From JAYPWI01 sp038135065 (GTDB lineage: Bacteria > Actinomycetota > Acidimicrobiia > Acidimicrobiales > Poriferisodalaceae): DNA of 64,000 bases. Location of the stretch: the NCBI GenBank assembly GCA_038135065.1, contig JAYPWI010000015.1:1-64000 (forward strand), written 5' to 3'. Below, in pieces: positions 38,672-47,404 of the stretch. The translations under genes and the position numbers were made by a program. The notes beneath the pieces were generated by a model. The model did not search any database and had not been told where the DNA came from. It saw only the letters and a program-made list of their open reading frames with translations. Position 1 is the stretch's first letter, and each line of letters opens with the position of its first letter.

Positions 38672-39784
38672 TCACAAACGGCCCTGCTGCAGGTCGAGCC
38701 GACCCCTCGAGACGTTGACGGCCAGCACGTCGCTCGGCCCCTCGGCCAAGCGCATGGCCCGCACCCGCGCGGCGACGGTGGCGAGGGGGTGGGCGTCGGT
38801 CAGGGCTTGACCGCCGACCAGCTGGATGGCCTCGTCGACCACGGCGCCGACTGTCTCGGTGGCGAAGACCTTGGTCGCCATGGCCTCGTTGACGGCCGGC
38901 TCGCCGGCGGCCATCAATCGGGCCGTGCGGTACAGCATCGATCGGGCGGCGTACACCGAGATGCGCAGATGCCCGTAGCGCAGGCGGACCCGTTCGCCGG
39001 CCCCCAGGGTCTCGCCGCTGCGATGGGGGCGGGTGAGATGTTCGGCCAGGTACTCGGCCACGAACCGGGCTCGGCCGACGCAGTCCGCGGCGATGGCCAT
39101 GCGGACCGCTGTGACCTGGTCCATGGCCCGCCGCATTCCCGACCCGGTGGCCCCGATCAGTTGATCGACCGGGACCCGCACGTCGTCGAAACGGAATGCC
39201 GCGTGGTGACTGCCGTCGGTCGATTCGAACCGCCGGGTGAGGGTCACCCCGGCCAGGTGGGTATCGATGGCCACCATGGCAGGGCCGGTGTCCTCCACGT
39301 GGACCAGGGTGTTGATGAAGTCGGCATCACCTCCTGCGGTGACGTAGGACTTCTGACCGTTCACCACCAGGTGATCGCCGTCCCGTCGGGCCCAGGTGTG
39401 GCGGGACGCATCATCGGGCTCGGTGAACCCGAACCCGGCCTGCTTCTCCCCGGCGAGCAATGGGAGGAGGTACTCGTCTCGCAGCCTGCCCTCGGCGCCG
39501 GCGAGGATTCCGGGAGAGGGTCCGAAGATGCCACGGAGATGCCCCACATCGTGAGCGCCGAGCTCGTCCCGCACCACGGCCAACTCGACCGGGCCTGCTG
39601 CCAGACCACCGTGGTCGACGGGCTGGGTGAGGGGAAAGATGCCGGCCCGCTTGGACAGGGCTCGCACTTCGGCGGCCAGGTCGGGTCCCGTCAGCCGTTG
39701 GGGGTCCAGTCCGGCGAGCCGACGGGCCAGAGCGGCGGCCCGGTCTCGCAGTTCTCGCTGATCGTCGTCCAACTGCTCGGGCAT
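38672..39784 (-). CDS. Acyl-CoA dehydrogenase family protein
   Basis: 370 aa. Acyl-CoA dehydrogenase fold: GFTEPDDASRHTWARRDGD for FAD binding, GQKSYVTAGGDADFINTLV in the middle domain, RFDDVRVPVDQLIG, and helical C-terminus with IQLVGGQALTD where catalytic-base regions lie. Its ATG overlaps the D-amino-acid-oxidase-like stop by one base (TGATG), so the two are translated together, an unusual pairing. Substrate unknown. Confidence 0.85.
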   Translation of the reverse strand: MPEQLDDDQRELRDRAAALARRLAGLDPQRLTGPDLAAEVRALSKRAGIFPLTQPVDHGGLAAGPVELAVVRDELGAHDVGHLRGIFGPSPGILAGAEGRLRDEYLLPLLAGEKQAGFGFTEPDDASRHTWARRDGDHLVVNGQKSYVTAGGDADFINTLVHVEDTGPAMVAIDTHLAGVTLTRRFESTDGSHHAAFRFDDVRVPVDQLIGATGSGMRRAMDQVTAVRMAIAADCVGRARFVAEYLAEHLTRPHRSGETLGAGERVRLRYGHLRISVYAARSMLYRTARLMAAGEPAVNEAMATKVFATETVGAVVDEAIQLVGGQALTDAHPLATVAARVRAMRLAEGPSDVLAVNVSRGRLDLQQGRL

Positions 39785-40746
39785 CAGGCCTCGCTCCCTG
39801 TCGCTGCGGCACCAGCCACGTCGGCCAGGTCAGCAACCTCGGCTGCACACCCCCAGCTCATGATGTAACCGGCACCACTGTGACCGTAGTTGTGGATGAG
39901 GGGTCGACCGTCCGCCAGGGTTGTCGCCTCCAGCCTGACCTCGGGGCGACCGGGGCGGAGGCCCACCCGGACGTCGTCGACCGCCCGGCCGGTGACTCGG
40001 GGGTCCAGCCGTGGCGCGTCGGCCAGGATGCGCTCGGTGAGGGCTGGGTCCACCTCGGTCCGGTCGTCGCCGATCTGGCGAGCGCCCCCGAGGTACAGGT
40101 GCCGGGTTCGCGGGTACACGTAGCTGATCCGGTCCTGGTCGGTCTCGTCGCTGATGCCGTCGCCGATCTGGTCGGAGTTGTCGACGAGGACCATCTGGCC
40201 CCGGATGGGGAACATCGACGAGTCGTCGGCCAGCTCGACGGCTCCCAGCCCCGAACAGTTGACGATCACGTCGCCCTCGAGTCCCTCGAGCGAGGTGACT
40301 GCTTCGAGGGTGATGGTGCCACCGCCAGCCTCGAAGCGATCGAGCAACCACTGCAGGTAGGTGGGCGGATCGATGCGGAATCCGTCGATACGCAGGGCGG
40401 CCGGGTACCCGGGAGGGCAGTGCTCAGGGCCCACCCTGGTCACCCATGGCAGGTCCTCGGACCAGTGGGGGGCGCTGTCGCGGTGCAGGTCGAGGTGCAC
40501 CATCGGGGCCACCCCGGTGTCGGGAAGTTCGGCCAGTGCTGCGAATCGCTCCCGGCTGACCAGCGACCAGGGCCCGCTGCGGTGGCGTGGCTCGACCGAT
40601 GTGGGACCCCAGATCGCCCCGGCCACCACTGACACGCAGTCGTGGGGGAGTTCGCGGGCCACGATGTGCACGCGGTGGCCCCTGGTTTGGAGTTCGACCG
40701 AGGTGGTCAGCCCGCTGACCCCGCACCCGACCACCGTGATCTGCAT
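39784..40746 (-). CDS. FAD-dependent D-amino-acid oxidase-like protein
   Basis: 320 aa. N-terminal FAD motif VVGCGVSGLTTSVELQTRG, VVAGAIWGPTS for the flavin, NCSGLGAVEL, ISYVYPRTRHLYLGGARQ, and C-terminal NYGHSGAGYIMSWGCA, the D-amino-acid oxidase signature (GHxGxGxxxxxG). It oxidises neutral or acidic D-amino acids to 2-oxo acids with H2O2 release. It is translationally coupled to the acyl-CoA dehydrogenase downstream. Confidence 0.85.
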   Translation of the reverse strand: MQITVVGCGVSGLTTSVELQTRGHRVHIVARELPHDCVSVVAGAIWGPTSVEPRHRSGPWSLVSRERFAALAELPDTGVAPMVHLDLHRDSAPHWSEDLPWVTRVGPEHCPPGYPAALRIDGFRIDPPTYLQWLLDRFEAGGGTITLEAVTSLEGLEGDVIVNCSGLGAVELADDSSMFPIRGQMVLVDNSDQIGDGISDETDQDRISYVYPRTRHLYLGGARQIGDDRTEVDPALTERILADAPRLDPRVTGRAVDDVRVGLRPGRPEVRLEATTLADGRPLIHNYGHSGAGYIMSWGCAAEVADLADVAGAAATGSEA

Positions 40747-40811
40747 CGGTTGACTCCTCGCCCCGGGTCCAGACTGTGGTTCCGCCCCAACTTGACGCTA
40801 CAAAGACTCCG

Positions 40812-43538
40812 ATGTCTGGTGCTCGTATCCCTCTCGTCGCGCGACTGGCCACCGTGTCGGCTCGCCGTTGGCGTGTCACCCTGATCGTGTGGGCGGCCCT
40901 TTCGGCGCTCGGCCTGTACGCCTATTTCAGCGGGCTCGACCGCGAAGGTTTCCCGCCGATCGACGTGCCCATCGTGGTCGTCGACGGCAGCTTCTTTGCC
41001 GACGACCCGACCGTGGTGGACGCCGAGATCGTCGGGCCCTTGCACGATGCCTACGCCGGGGTCGATGGGGTGAAGGAGATCCAGAGCTTTGCTCGGGCGA
41101 ACAGCTACGCGGTGATCGTCGAGTTCGAGACAGAGATCTCATCACCGGTCGGAGCTGCTCGACTCACCGCCGTCACCCCCAGCCTCGACGTCCCAGCCAC
41201 CCTGACGGTGCGCTCCATCGAAGCGGCCAAGTTCGTCGACCGCTACGACGTGCTGGTGGCCGTGAACGCTCCACCTGGCACCGATGTGGGCACCCTCGAG
41301 GCGGCGGCCGCAGAGGTCGCGACCGCGCTCGAGGCGGACCCGGCGATCGAGGTTGCCGAGGTCCGGAATTTGCAGACCCTCGCTGTGGGGTCGGTCAGTG
41401 GGGAGGAGGAACTCCGGCCTACCCGGTTCAGTCGGGTGGCGCTCGGTGGTGACGAACAGTTCAGGGAGGCGGTGACCATCGGCCTCGTGCGGGACGATGC
41501 CGTCGACCTCGATCTGCTGGCCTTCAGCGACCGGGTCAACACCCTGTTGGAGCAGGTCGACCTCCCCACCGGGCTCGACGTCGGGGTGACCGCTGACTTC
41601 GCCACGGACATCCGGGCCCAGCTGAGCAACCTGCTCGGAAGCCTCTTGACCGGTCTGGTGGCGGTCGCCGTGGTGAGTTTCCTGCTCATCGGTTGGCGAG
41701 TATCGATCGTCACCGCCCTGTTCATGGGTTCGGTGATGCTGGCTGCCCTGGTGAGCCTCCTCGTGGTGGGGTACAGCCTCAACACCATCACCCTCTTCGG
41801 GTTGATCCTCACCCTGGGCCTGTTGGTCGACGATGCCATCGTGGTGTCCGAGGCCTTGGACGCCGGTCAGGACGATCCAGACCCTGACCTCGTCGAGGCC
41901 GGAGCCCCGACCGGGGTTGCCGTGGTTCGGGGTGCGGTGGGCCGTGTCGGCGCTGCGTCCCTGGCTGGCACCCTCACCACCGTGCTCGTGTTCGCGCCGA
42001 TGCTGTTCGTGAGCGGCATCCTCGGCCGGTTCATCCGAGCCATCCCGGCAACCGTGATCATCACCCTGCTGGTGTCGTTCCTCTTCTCGATGACCGTGGT
42101 GCCCGCCCTCGGCCGTCGACTGTTGCTGTCGGACCGAGGGGAACGACCGGCTTCGGTGCGGTCTGGTGCCAGCCCCCTGGCTCGGCCACAGCGGTGGCTG
42201 GCCGGCCGGCTGGGGGCCCTGGCTGCGTACCCGTCGGGCCACGGCGTGCGTGGATGGGTCGCCGGGCTCGGCCTCATCGGAGTGTCCGTGGCTGCGGTGG
42301 CCGGCGCCGGCGCGTTGGCTGGCTCGGTGGGGTTCGACATCTTCCCCCAGCCCAAGGATGCGAACAACATCTCGGTGGGTGTCGAATTCGAGCCTGGGAC
42401 GACGGTGGACGTCGCTCGTGAGCTGACCCGGGACGTCGATGACGCTGTCCTCGCCGTCCTCGGTGACGATCTGGTTCTGGCCCAATACATCCGGGGTAAC
42501 GAACGAGGGGCCACCATGTTCGTCGACCTGGTGCCCTTCGGTGATCGCACCGTCACGGCACCGGAGTACGTCGAGCGACTCGAGGCTGCCATCGGAGACC
42601 TGTCCGGCGCACGGGTGACCGTCGGGGTGGCTGGCCAAGGCCCCCCGGACGAGGATTTTCCCTTCGCCGTGCAGATCGCAGTCGGGGAGGGGTCGCTCGA
42701 GTCCGGCCTGGTTCTGGCCGAGGACCTCAGGGAGGCCCTCGACGGTGCGGTGCTCGCCAACGGGACGCAGGAAGGCACGACGGTGACCGATGCCATCATC
42801 TCGACTGCGGGAACCGTCTACCGGGTCGACGGGGCTCGCCAACTCGAGGTGCGGGCATCGTTCGGTAACGACGACACCACCAACAACCTCACCGCCGCCG
42901 AGACCTTCGTGAGCGAGCGTTTCGATGCGACGGCCCTGAGCGATCGTGGCCTCCCGGCCGACACGCTGGCCTTCGACTTCGGCTTCGAGTCCGACAACCA
43001 GGACGACTTCGCCTCGCTGGGGGTCGCCCTCCAGGTCGCCCTCGTCCTCATGCTGATCCTGCTGGTCGTGCAGTTCCGCTCGTTGGTCCAGCCGTTGCTC
43101 ATCTTCCTGGCCATCCCCTTCAGCTTCCTCGGTGTGTTCGGTCTGTTGAACCTGACCGACAATCCGCTGAGCTTCTTCGTGATGGTGGGGTTCATTGCCC
43201 TCATCGGGGTGGTGGTGAACAACTCGATCCTGCTGGTCGACGCGGCCAACCAAGCCCGGCGCGCGGGGTCCACTGCGGCGGAGGCCATGCGCACCGCCGT
43301 CGAACGGCGGTTCCGCCCCCTGTTGGCCACTGCCCTCACGACGGTGGCCGGGCTCCTGCCGCTTGCTCTGAGTGACCCCTTCTGGGAGGCCCTCAGCTTC
43401 ACCCTGATCGGCGGGTTGGTCAGCTCGACCTTCCTCGTTCTGGTCGCCTTCCCTGTCTTCTACGTGATGACCGAGGCGGTGCGGACTCCTCTTCGCAATG
43501 CGGTGCGCCGGCGTCGCGGGCGCGAGCTGATCACCTGA
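40812..43538 (+). CDS. RND-family efflux permease (AcrB/HAE-like)
   Basis: 908 aa from ATG 40812 (GTG 40776 alternative). Twelve TM helices in two halves, each with a large extracytoplasmic loop. The helix 4 proton-relay segment GLILTLGLLVDDAIVVSEALDAG and the second-half VGFIALIGVVVNNSILLVDAANQARR are typical AcrB-type sequences. An HAE-like RND pump in a Gram-positive lineage works without a TolC-type outer-membrane partner; no membrane-fusion protein is adjacent. Possible roles are lipid or drug export. Divergent from the D-amino-acid-oxidase gene. Confidence 0.85.
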   Translation: MSGARIPLVARLATVSARRWRVTLIVWAALSALGLYAYFSGLDREGFPPIDVPIVVVDGSFFADDPTVVDAEIVGPLHDAYAGVDGVKEIQSFARANSYAVIVEFETEISSPVGAARLTAVTPSLDVPATLTVRSIEAAKFVDRYDVLVAVNAPPGTDVGTLEAAAAEVATALEADPAIEVAEVRNLQTLAVGSVSGEEELRPTRFSRVALGGDEQFREAVTIGLVRDDAVDLDLLAFSDRVNTLLEQVDLPTGLDVGVTADFATDIRAQLSNLLGSLLTGLVAVAVVSFLLIGWRVSIVTALFMGSVMLAALVSLLVVGYSLNTITLFGLILTLGLLVDDAIVVSEALDAGQDDPDPDLVEAGAPTGVAVVRGAVGRVGAASLAGTLTTVLVFAPMLFVSGILGRFIRAIPATVIITLLVSFLFSMTVVPALGRRLLLSDRGERPASVRSGASPLARPQRWLAGRLGALAAYPSGHGVRGWVAGLGLIGVSVAAVAGAGALAGSVGFDIFPQPKDANNISVGVEFEPGTTVDVARELTRDVDDAVLAVLGDDLVLAQYIRGNERGATMFVDLVPFGDRTVTAPEYVERLEAAIGDLSGARVTVGVAGQGPPDEDFPFAVQIAVGEGSLESGLVLAEDLREALDGAVLANGTQEGTTVTDAIISTAGTVYRVDGARQLEVRASFGNDDTTNNLTAAETFVSERFDATALSDRGLPADTLAFDFGFESDNQDDFASLGVALQVALVLMLILLVVQFRSLVQPLLIFLAIPFSFLGVFGLLNLTDNPLSFFVMVGFIALIGVVVNNSILLVDAANQARRAGSTAAEAMRTAVERRFRPLLATALTTVAGLLPLALSDPFWEALSFTLIGGLVSSTFLVLVAFPVFYVMTEAVRTPLRNAVRRRRGRELIT

Positions 43539-43561
43539 GCGGGTCGGTCACGCCACAGCGT

Positions 43562-44731
43562 TCAGACCATGTCGGTCGGCTCGGGTTCGAAGCCGAGCTC
43601 CAGTCGGCCGGCCAGATCCGCTGCCCGATCCCAGTCGTACACGACATGGCCCTTGATCGTCTCGAGGTCCCGTTGGATGCGTTGCAGGGGGGAATCGAGG
43701 AAATAGACCGAGGCGCCCGCTCCCTCCACAGCGGTCGTGACGGCCTGGCGGCTCAATCGCACGACCTGGGCGGCGGCCAGCCGAAAGCGGGACCGTTCCC
43801 TGGGGTCGAGGCGGTGCCCGGCGTCGTAGGCCGTGCACACCCCTTCGATGGCGTCCTCCCACACCAGGCGGGCGGCCCGCACGGTGCTCAGAGCATCGGC
43901 GAAGCGCACCCGGGCTGCCCCCTGGTCGGCCTGGCGGATGCCTCCCGAGTAGGGCAGCACCCGCTCGGCCAACAGGTCCCGGAAGTGCTCGACCGCGGCC
44001 TCGGCGCCTCCGAGGGCGGGGGAGGCGGCAACCAGGGTCAGCACCGGAGTGAGGGGGTAGGTCACGAACGGGTTGTCGAAGTCCTGGCCGCCGGGCGGGT
44101 TGTCGCCTCGGAAGTCGGCGGCCGACACGGTGAGGTGCTCGGGGATGAACACGTCGTCGAGCACCACGTCGTTGCTCCCCGTCCCTCGCATTCCGGCCGT
44201 GTGCCACACGTCGTCGACGATGACATCAGCCATGGGGGCCATCACGAACCGGGCCTGGGGTGGTCCGTCACTGGGTAGGAGGGCGTTCACCATGACCCAG
44301 TCCGCATGCTGGACCCCGGTGGCCCACTGCCAGCGGCCGCTGACCCGGTAGCCACCGTCCACCGGTGTTGCTGTGCCGGTAGGGGCCAGGGGGCAGGGGA
44401 TGCGGGACCAGGTGGCGCCGTCGAGCACGGCATCGCGCAGCGCTGCCGGTGAACGCAGCAGGAACCAGTTGTGCAACATCAGGAACGACAGGGTCCAGCC
44501 CGACGACACACAGCCGTGGGCCAGGGTGCGGGCCACCCCGGTCAGCTCCCGCAGGCCCTTTCCCCAGCCCCCCGTCTCGACGGGCATGACCAGCCCGAAC
44601 GCGCCGGAGCGGGTGACCTCGTCGATCGTGTCGGCTGGGAGCTCGCGCAGAATCTCTGCCTGGGCCGCCCGCTCAGCGAGCCGGGGGACGAGCGACTCGG
44701 CCCACTCCAGTGCGTCGACGGTGTCAGTCAT
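43562..44731 (-). CDS. Acyl-CoA-dehydrogenase-fold flavin monooxygenase
   Basis: 389 aa from ATG 44731 (GGGGGG upstream). Resembles the HsaA/HpaB-like branch of the acyl-CoA dehydrogenase superfamily: GWTLSFLMLHNWFLLRSP, GRWQWATGVQHADWVMVNALL, TWSRIPCPL and VWHTAGMRGTGSNDVVLDDVFIPEH. Such enzymes use reduced flavin to hydroxylate aromatic or steroid rings. It lies 66 bp downstream of the paaABCDE operon on the same strand and may belong to it (inference), in which case it could act in aromatic degradation. Confidence 0.8.
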   Translation of the reverse strand: MTDTVDALEWAESLVPRLAERAAQAEILRELPADTIDEVTRSGAFGLVMPVETGGWGKGLRELTGVARTLAHGCVSSGWTLSFLMLHNWFLLRSPAALRDAVLDGATWSRIPCPLAPTGTATPVDGGYRVSGRWQWATGVQHADWVMVNALLPSDGPPQARFVMAPMADVIVDDVWHTAGMRGTGSNDVVLDDVFIPEHLTVSAADFRGDNPPGGQDFDNPFVTYPLTPVLTLVAASPALGGAEAAVEHFRDLLAERVLPYSGGIRQADQGAARVRFADALSTVRAARLVWEDAIEGVCTAYDAGHRLDPRERSRFRLAAAQVVRLSRQAVTTAVEGAGASVYFLDSPLQRIQRDLETIKGHVVYDWDRAADLAGRLELGFEPEPTDMV

Positions 44732-44797
44732 GGGAACCCCCCGGCATGATGTCCACAACCTACCCGGCAGCCCGCGCCACCCAGGAGCCGAAGGGGC

Positions 44798-45871
44798 TCA
44801 GCGAGAGGTCGTGTCGAAGGTCACGGCGACGTCACCGTCGACTGGATGGGCCTGGCAGGTGAGCACGTAGCCCGCCTCGATCTCGCCAGCCGTCAGGGCG
44901 TAGTTCTTGTCCATCCGGACCTTCCCCGCGGTCACCTGGGCTTTGCAGGTTGCGCACATCCCACCCTTGCAGGCAAAGGGCACATCGCTGCGTACGGTAC
45001 GGGCATAGTCCAGGACCGACGGGCCATCGGGGTCGGCCAGCACCGTGGAGGTGCGTCCGCCCAGGGTGATGGCGAGGGAGACACCGGACTCTGCCGGATG
45101 CCGCTCGGCCACTGCTGCGTCGATGCGCTGGTCGAAGAACAACTCCTGGTGCACGGTGGACGGGTCGACACCGAGTTCTTCCACGAGGGTCGCCGCGACC
45201 GTCTCCACCATGTCCAGGGGGCCGCAGAGATACCAGCCATCGACGGTCGACGGTTCGATCAGGGACCCGGCGAGCAACCGCATTTTTGCTGCGTCGATGC
45301 GACCCTCGAACAAGGGGACCTCGTGAGGCTCGCGGCTGAGGGTGTGCACCACGCTCAACCGATCGGTGTAGTGGTTCTTGAGGGCTTCGATTTCCTCGAG
45401 GAACATGACCGACGCGGTGGTCCGGTTGCCGTAGACCAAGGTGCACGAGCTGTCGGGTTCGTCCTCGAGCACCGTGGTGACGATCGACAGGATGGGGGTG
45501 ATCCCGCTCCCCGCCGCGACTGCCACGTAGCGGCCGGCCCGCTGCGGCTGCACCTCATGGGTGAACTCGCCGATGGGGGGCATGACCTCGAGCACGTCGC
45601 CGTCGGCGAGCTCGGTGGTGGCCCAGGTCGAGAAGATCCCTCCAGGGATGCGCTTGACGGCGACGTCGAATCGGTCGTCGGCTGGGCTCGAACAGATCGA
45701 GTAGCTCCGTCGGACGTCGTTGCCGTCGATGACGGCTCGTAGGACGACGTGCTGTCCCGGTGTGTGACGGAACACGGCGCGCAGGTCGTCGGGTACGGAG
45801 AAGGTGAGGACGACGGCTTCGTCGGTCTCGGGTCGGACGTGGGCGGTCAGGGGGTAGAACTCGACCCCCAT
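44798..45871 (-). CDS. paaE: Phenylacetyl-CoA epoxidase reductase subunit PaaE
   Basis: 357 aa from ATG 45871, overlapping the paaD stop by one base. Ferredoxin-NADP reductase-like module (RSYSICSSP for FAD, GSGITPILSIVTTVL and YGNRT for NAD(P)H) followed by a C-terminal plant-type [2Fe-2S] domain: FACKGGMCATCKAQ (C-x4-C-x2-C) and LTCQAHP. It moves electrons from NADPH to the PaaA di-iron centre. Confidence 0.93.
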   Translation of the reverse strand: MGVEFYPLTAHVRPETDEAVVLTFSVPDDLRAVFRHTPGQHVVLRAVIDGNDVRRSYSICSSPADDRFDVAVKRIPGGIFSTWATTELADGDVLEVMPPIGEFTHEVQPQRAGRYVAVAAGSGITPILSIVTTVLEDEPDSSCTLVYGNRTTASVMFLEEIEALKNHYTDRLSVVHTLSREPHEVPLFEGRIDAAKMRLLAGSLIEPSTVDGWYLCGPLDMVETVAATLVEELGVDPSTVHQELFFDQRIDAAVAERHPAESGVSLAITLGGRTSTVLADPDGPSVLDYARTVRSDVPFACKGGMCATCKAQVTAGKVRMDKNYALTAGEIEAGYVLTCQAHPVDGDVAVTFDTTSR

Positions 45872-46365
45872 CACAGGTCCTTGAAGTGGTCGAAGGGTTC
45901 GAGGCAGGAGCGGCAGCGGTGCAGGGACTTACACGCGGTGGAGCCGAACTCGCTGATCATCTCGGTGGCCCTGCTCCCGCAGCGGGGACAGGGGACGGGG
46001 GTCGGGCTGATGGTCACTGGGGTCGCAGCACCCGTCCTGGGTGTGCCTTGGGGTGGTGCGATGCCGAAGCGGCGGAGTTTGACCCGGCCCTCGGCCGAGA
46101 TCCACTCGGTGGTCCACGCAGGACTCAGGGTCGTCCGAACCTCGTGCGGTCGTCCGGTGGATGCCAGGACCTCGGCGACCTGGGCCGAAATGTGCTCCAT
46201 GGCCGGGCAGCCCGAGTAGGTGGGGGTGATGGTTGCGACCAACACACCATCGCGCTCCTCGACGCCCCGCAGCACGCCCAGGTCGGCGATGGTCAGCACG
46301 GGAACTTCGGGATCAGGCACTGCCCCCACCAGGTCGGTGATCTCGTCGATGGTCAGGTCGGTCAC
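45871..46365 (-). CDS. paaD: PaaD (PaaJ) epoxidase maturation factor
   Basis: 164 aa. GTG 46365 is chosen because it overlaps the paaC stop (GTGA) and gives the right N-terminus (VTDLTIDEITDLVGAVPDPEVP in pieces). MIP18/SufT-like domain: DPEVPVLTIADLGVL and TITPTYSGCPAMEHI. The C-terminal zinc ribbon CPRCGSRATE...CKSLHRCRSC is typical of PaaD. Thought to help insert the Fe-S cluster into PaaE. Confidence 0.9.
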   Translation of the reverse strand: MTDLTIDEITDLVGAVPDPEVPVLTIADLGVLRGVEERDGVLVATITPTYSGCPAMEHISAQVAEVLASTGRPHEVRTTLSPAWTTEWISAEGRVKLRRFGIAPPQGTPRTGAATPVTISPTPVPCPRCGSRATEMISEFGSTACKSLHRCRSCLEPFDHFKDL

Positions 46366-47123
46366 CAGGTGGCTCCCGGGTGGGATCGGTGGAGCCATTG
46401 CATCTCGGTGAGCAGATGACCGAGGTGTTCGGTGTGCATGCCCTCTCGACCGCCCGTCCGCAGGGCGAGGTCTGCGGGGAGGGTGAGGGTGGCCGATGCC
46501 ATGACGTCGTGCACCGAGTTCGTTGCGGCGACCCGTACGGGGTCCATGGGGGTCGCCACTCCGGCTGCCACCAACTGCTCGAAGCCGGGGGGGACGGCGA
46601 ACAGGTCCTCGGCGTAGCGCCACAGGTGATCCACCGCGGCCTGGCAGCGGTCGTGTGACTCCTCGGTGCCGTCACCCAGGCGGATCACCCAGGTCGAGGA
46701 CCGCCGCAGGTGGTAGCGGGCCTCCTTGACCGCCTTGGCTGCGATGCCTGCCAGTGTTGGGTCGGTGCTGCCGGTGAGGGCGTCGTAGAGCGGCACCTGG
46801 TATGCATCGACCAGGAGTTGCCGGACCAGTACGTGGGCGAAGTCGGTGTTTGGTTGCTCGATCAGGACCGCGTTGCGGAAGTCGCGCTCGGATCGCCCGA
46901 GGGCCAGGTCGTCTTCGGTGCGGCCCGTTCCCTCGACCTCGCCGGCGTAGGCGTACAGCGATCTGGCCTGGCCGAGGTGGTCCAGCCCTACGTTGGCCAC
47001 CGCGATGTCCTCCTCGAGGTCGGGCATGCGGGCGGCCAGCTCGCCGAGCCGCTGGGCCAGGACCATGTTGTCGTCGGCCAGGCACAGCAGGTACTCGACG
47101 AGGGTGCCCGTCGTGACACTCAC
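46362..47123 (-). CDS. paaC: Phenylacetyl-CoA epoxidase structural subunit PaaC
   Basis: 253 aa from GTG 47123, overlapping the paaB stop (GTGA). Ferritin-like four-helix fold without the full set of iron ligands: LADDNMVLAQRLGELAARMP, NVGLDHLGQARSLY, AVKEARYHLRRSSTWVIRLG. It pairs with PaaA to stabilise the active complex. Confidence 0.93.
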   Translation of the reverse strand: MSVTTGTLVEYLLCLADDNMVLAQRLGELAARMPDLEEDIAVANVGLDHLGQARSLYAYAGEVEGTGRTEDDLALGRSERDFRNAVLIEQPNTDFAHVLVRQLLVDAYQVPLYDALTGSTDPTLAGIAAKAVKEARYHLRRSSTWVIRLGDGTEESHDRCQAAVDHLWRYAEDLFAVPPGFEQLVAAGVATPMDPVRVAATNSVHDVMASATLTLPADLALRTGGREGMHTEHLGHLLTEMQWLHRSHPGATW

Positions 47124-47404
47124 ATGTGCCCCACTTCGTCGGGGATCTCGTAGAAGGTGGGGTGTCGGTACGGGTGGGCGTCGCCGAACCAGTCGTCGTG
47201 GTCGTCGGGGTCCGAGGCGTGGATGTCAGTCGACCGCACCACCCACAGCGACACACCCTCGCTCCGACGGGTGTAGACGTCCCGCGCGGCTTGTGCTGCG
47301 CCGTCGGCGTCGGTGGCGTGGACGCTACCGACGTGGATGTGGTTGAGGCCCCGCGCCGCCCGGACGAAGACCTCCCAGAGCTGACTTCCGACGATGTCGG
47401 CCAT
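47120..47404 (-). CDS. paaB: Phenylacetyl-CoA epoxidase subunit PaaB
   Basis: 94 aa from ATG 47404, which overlaps the paaA stop by one base. Matches PaaB: LWEVFVRAARGLNHIHVGSVHA, ARDVYTRRSEGVSLWVV, ending HPTFYEIPDEVGHM. Small bridging subunit of the PaaABCE complex. The open frame runs further upstream into paaA, but the family start is clear. Confidence 0.93.
   Translation of the reverse strand: MADIVGSQLWEVFVRAARGLNHIHVGSVHATDADGAAQAARDVYTRRSEGVSLWVVRSTDIHASDPDDHDDWFGDAHPYRHPTFYEIPDEVGHM

Noticed and set aside
41142..43253. Long frame antisense to the RND permease
   Set aside because: His/Gln/Glu-rich shadow; the RND frame has all family motifs.
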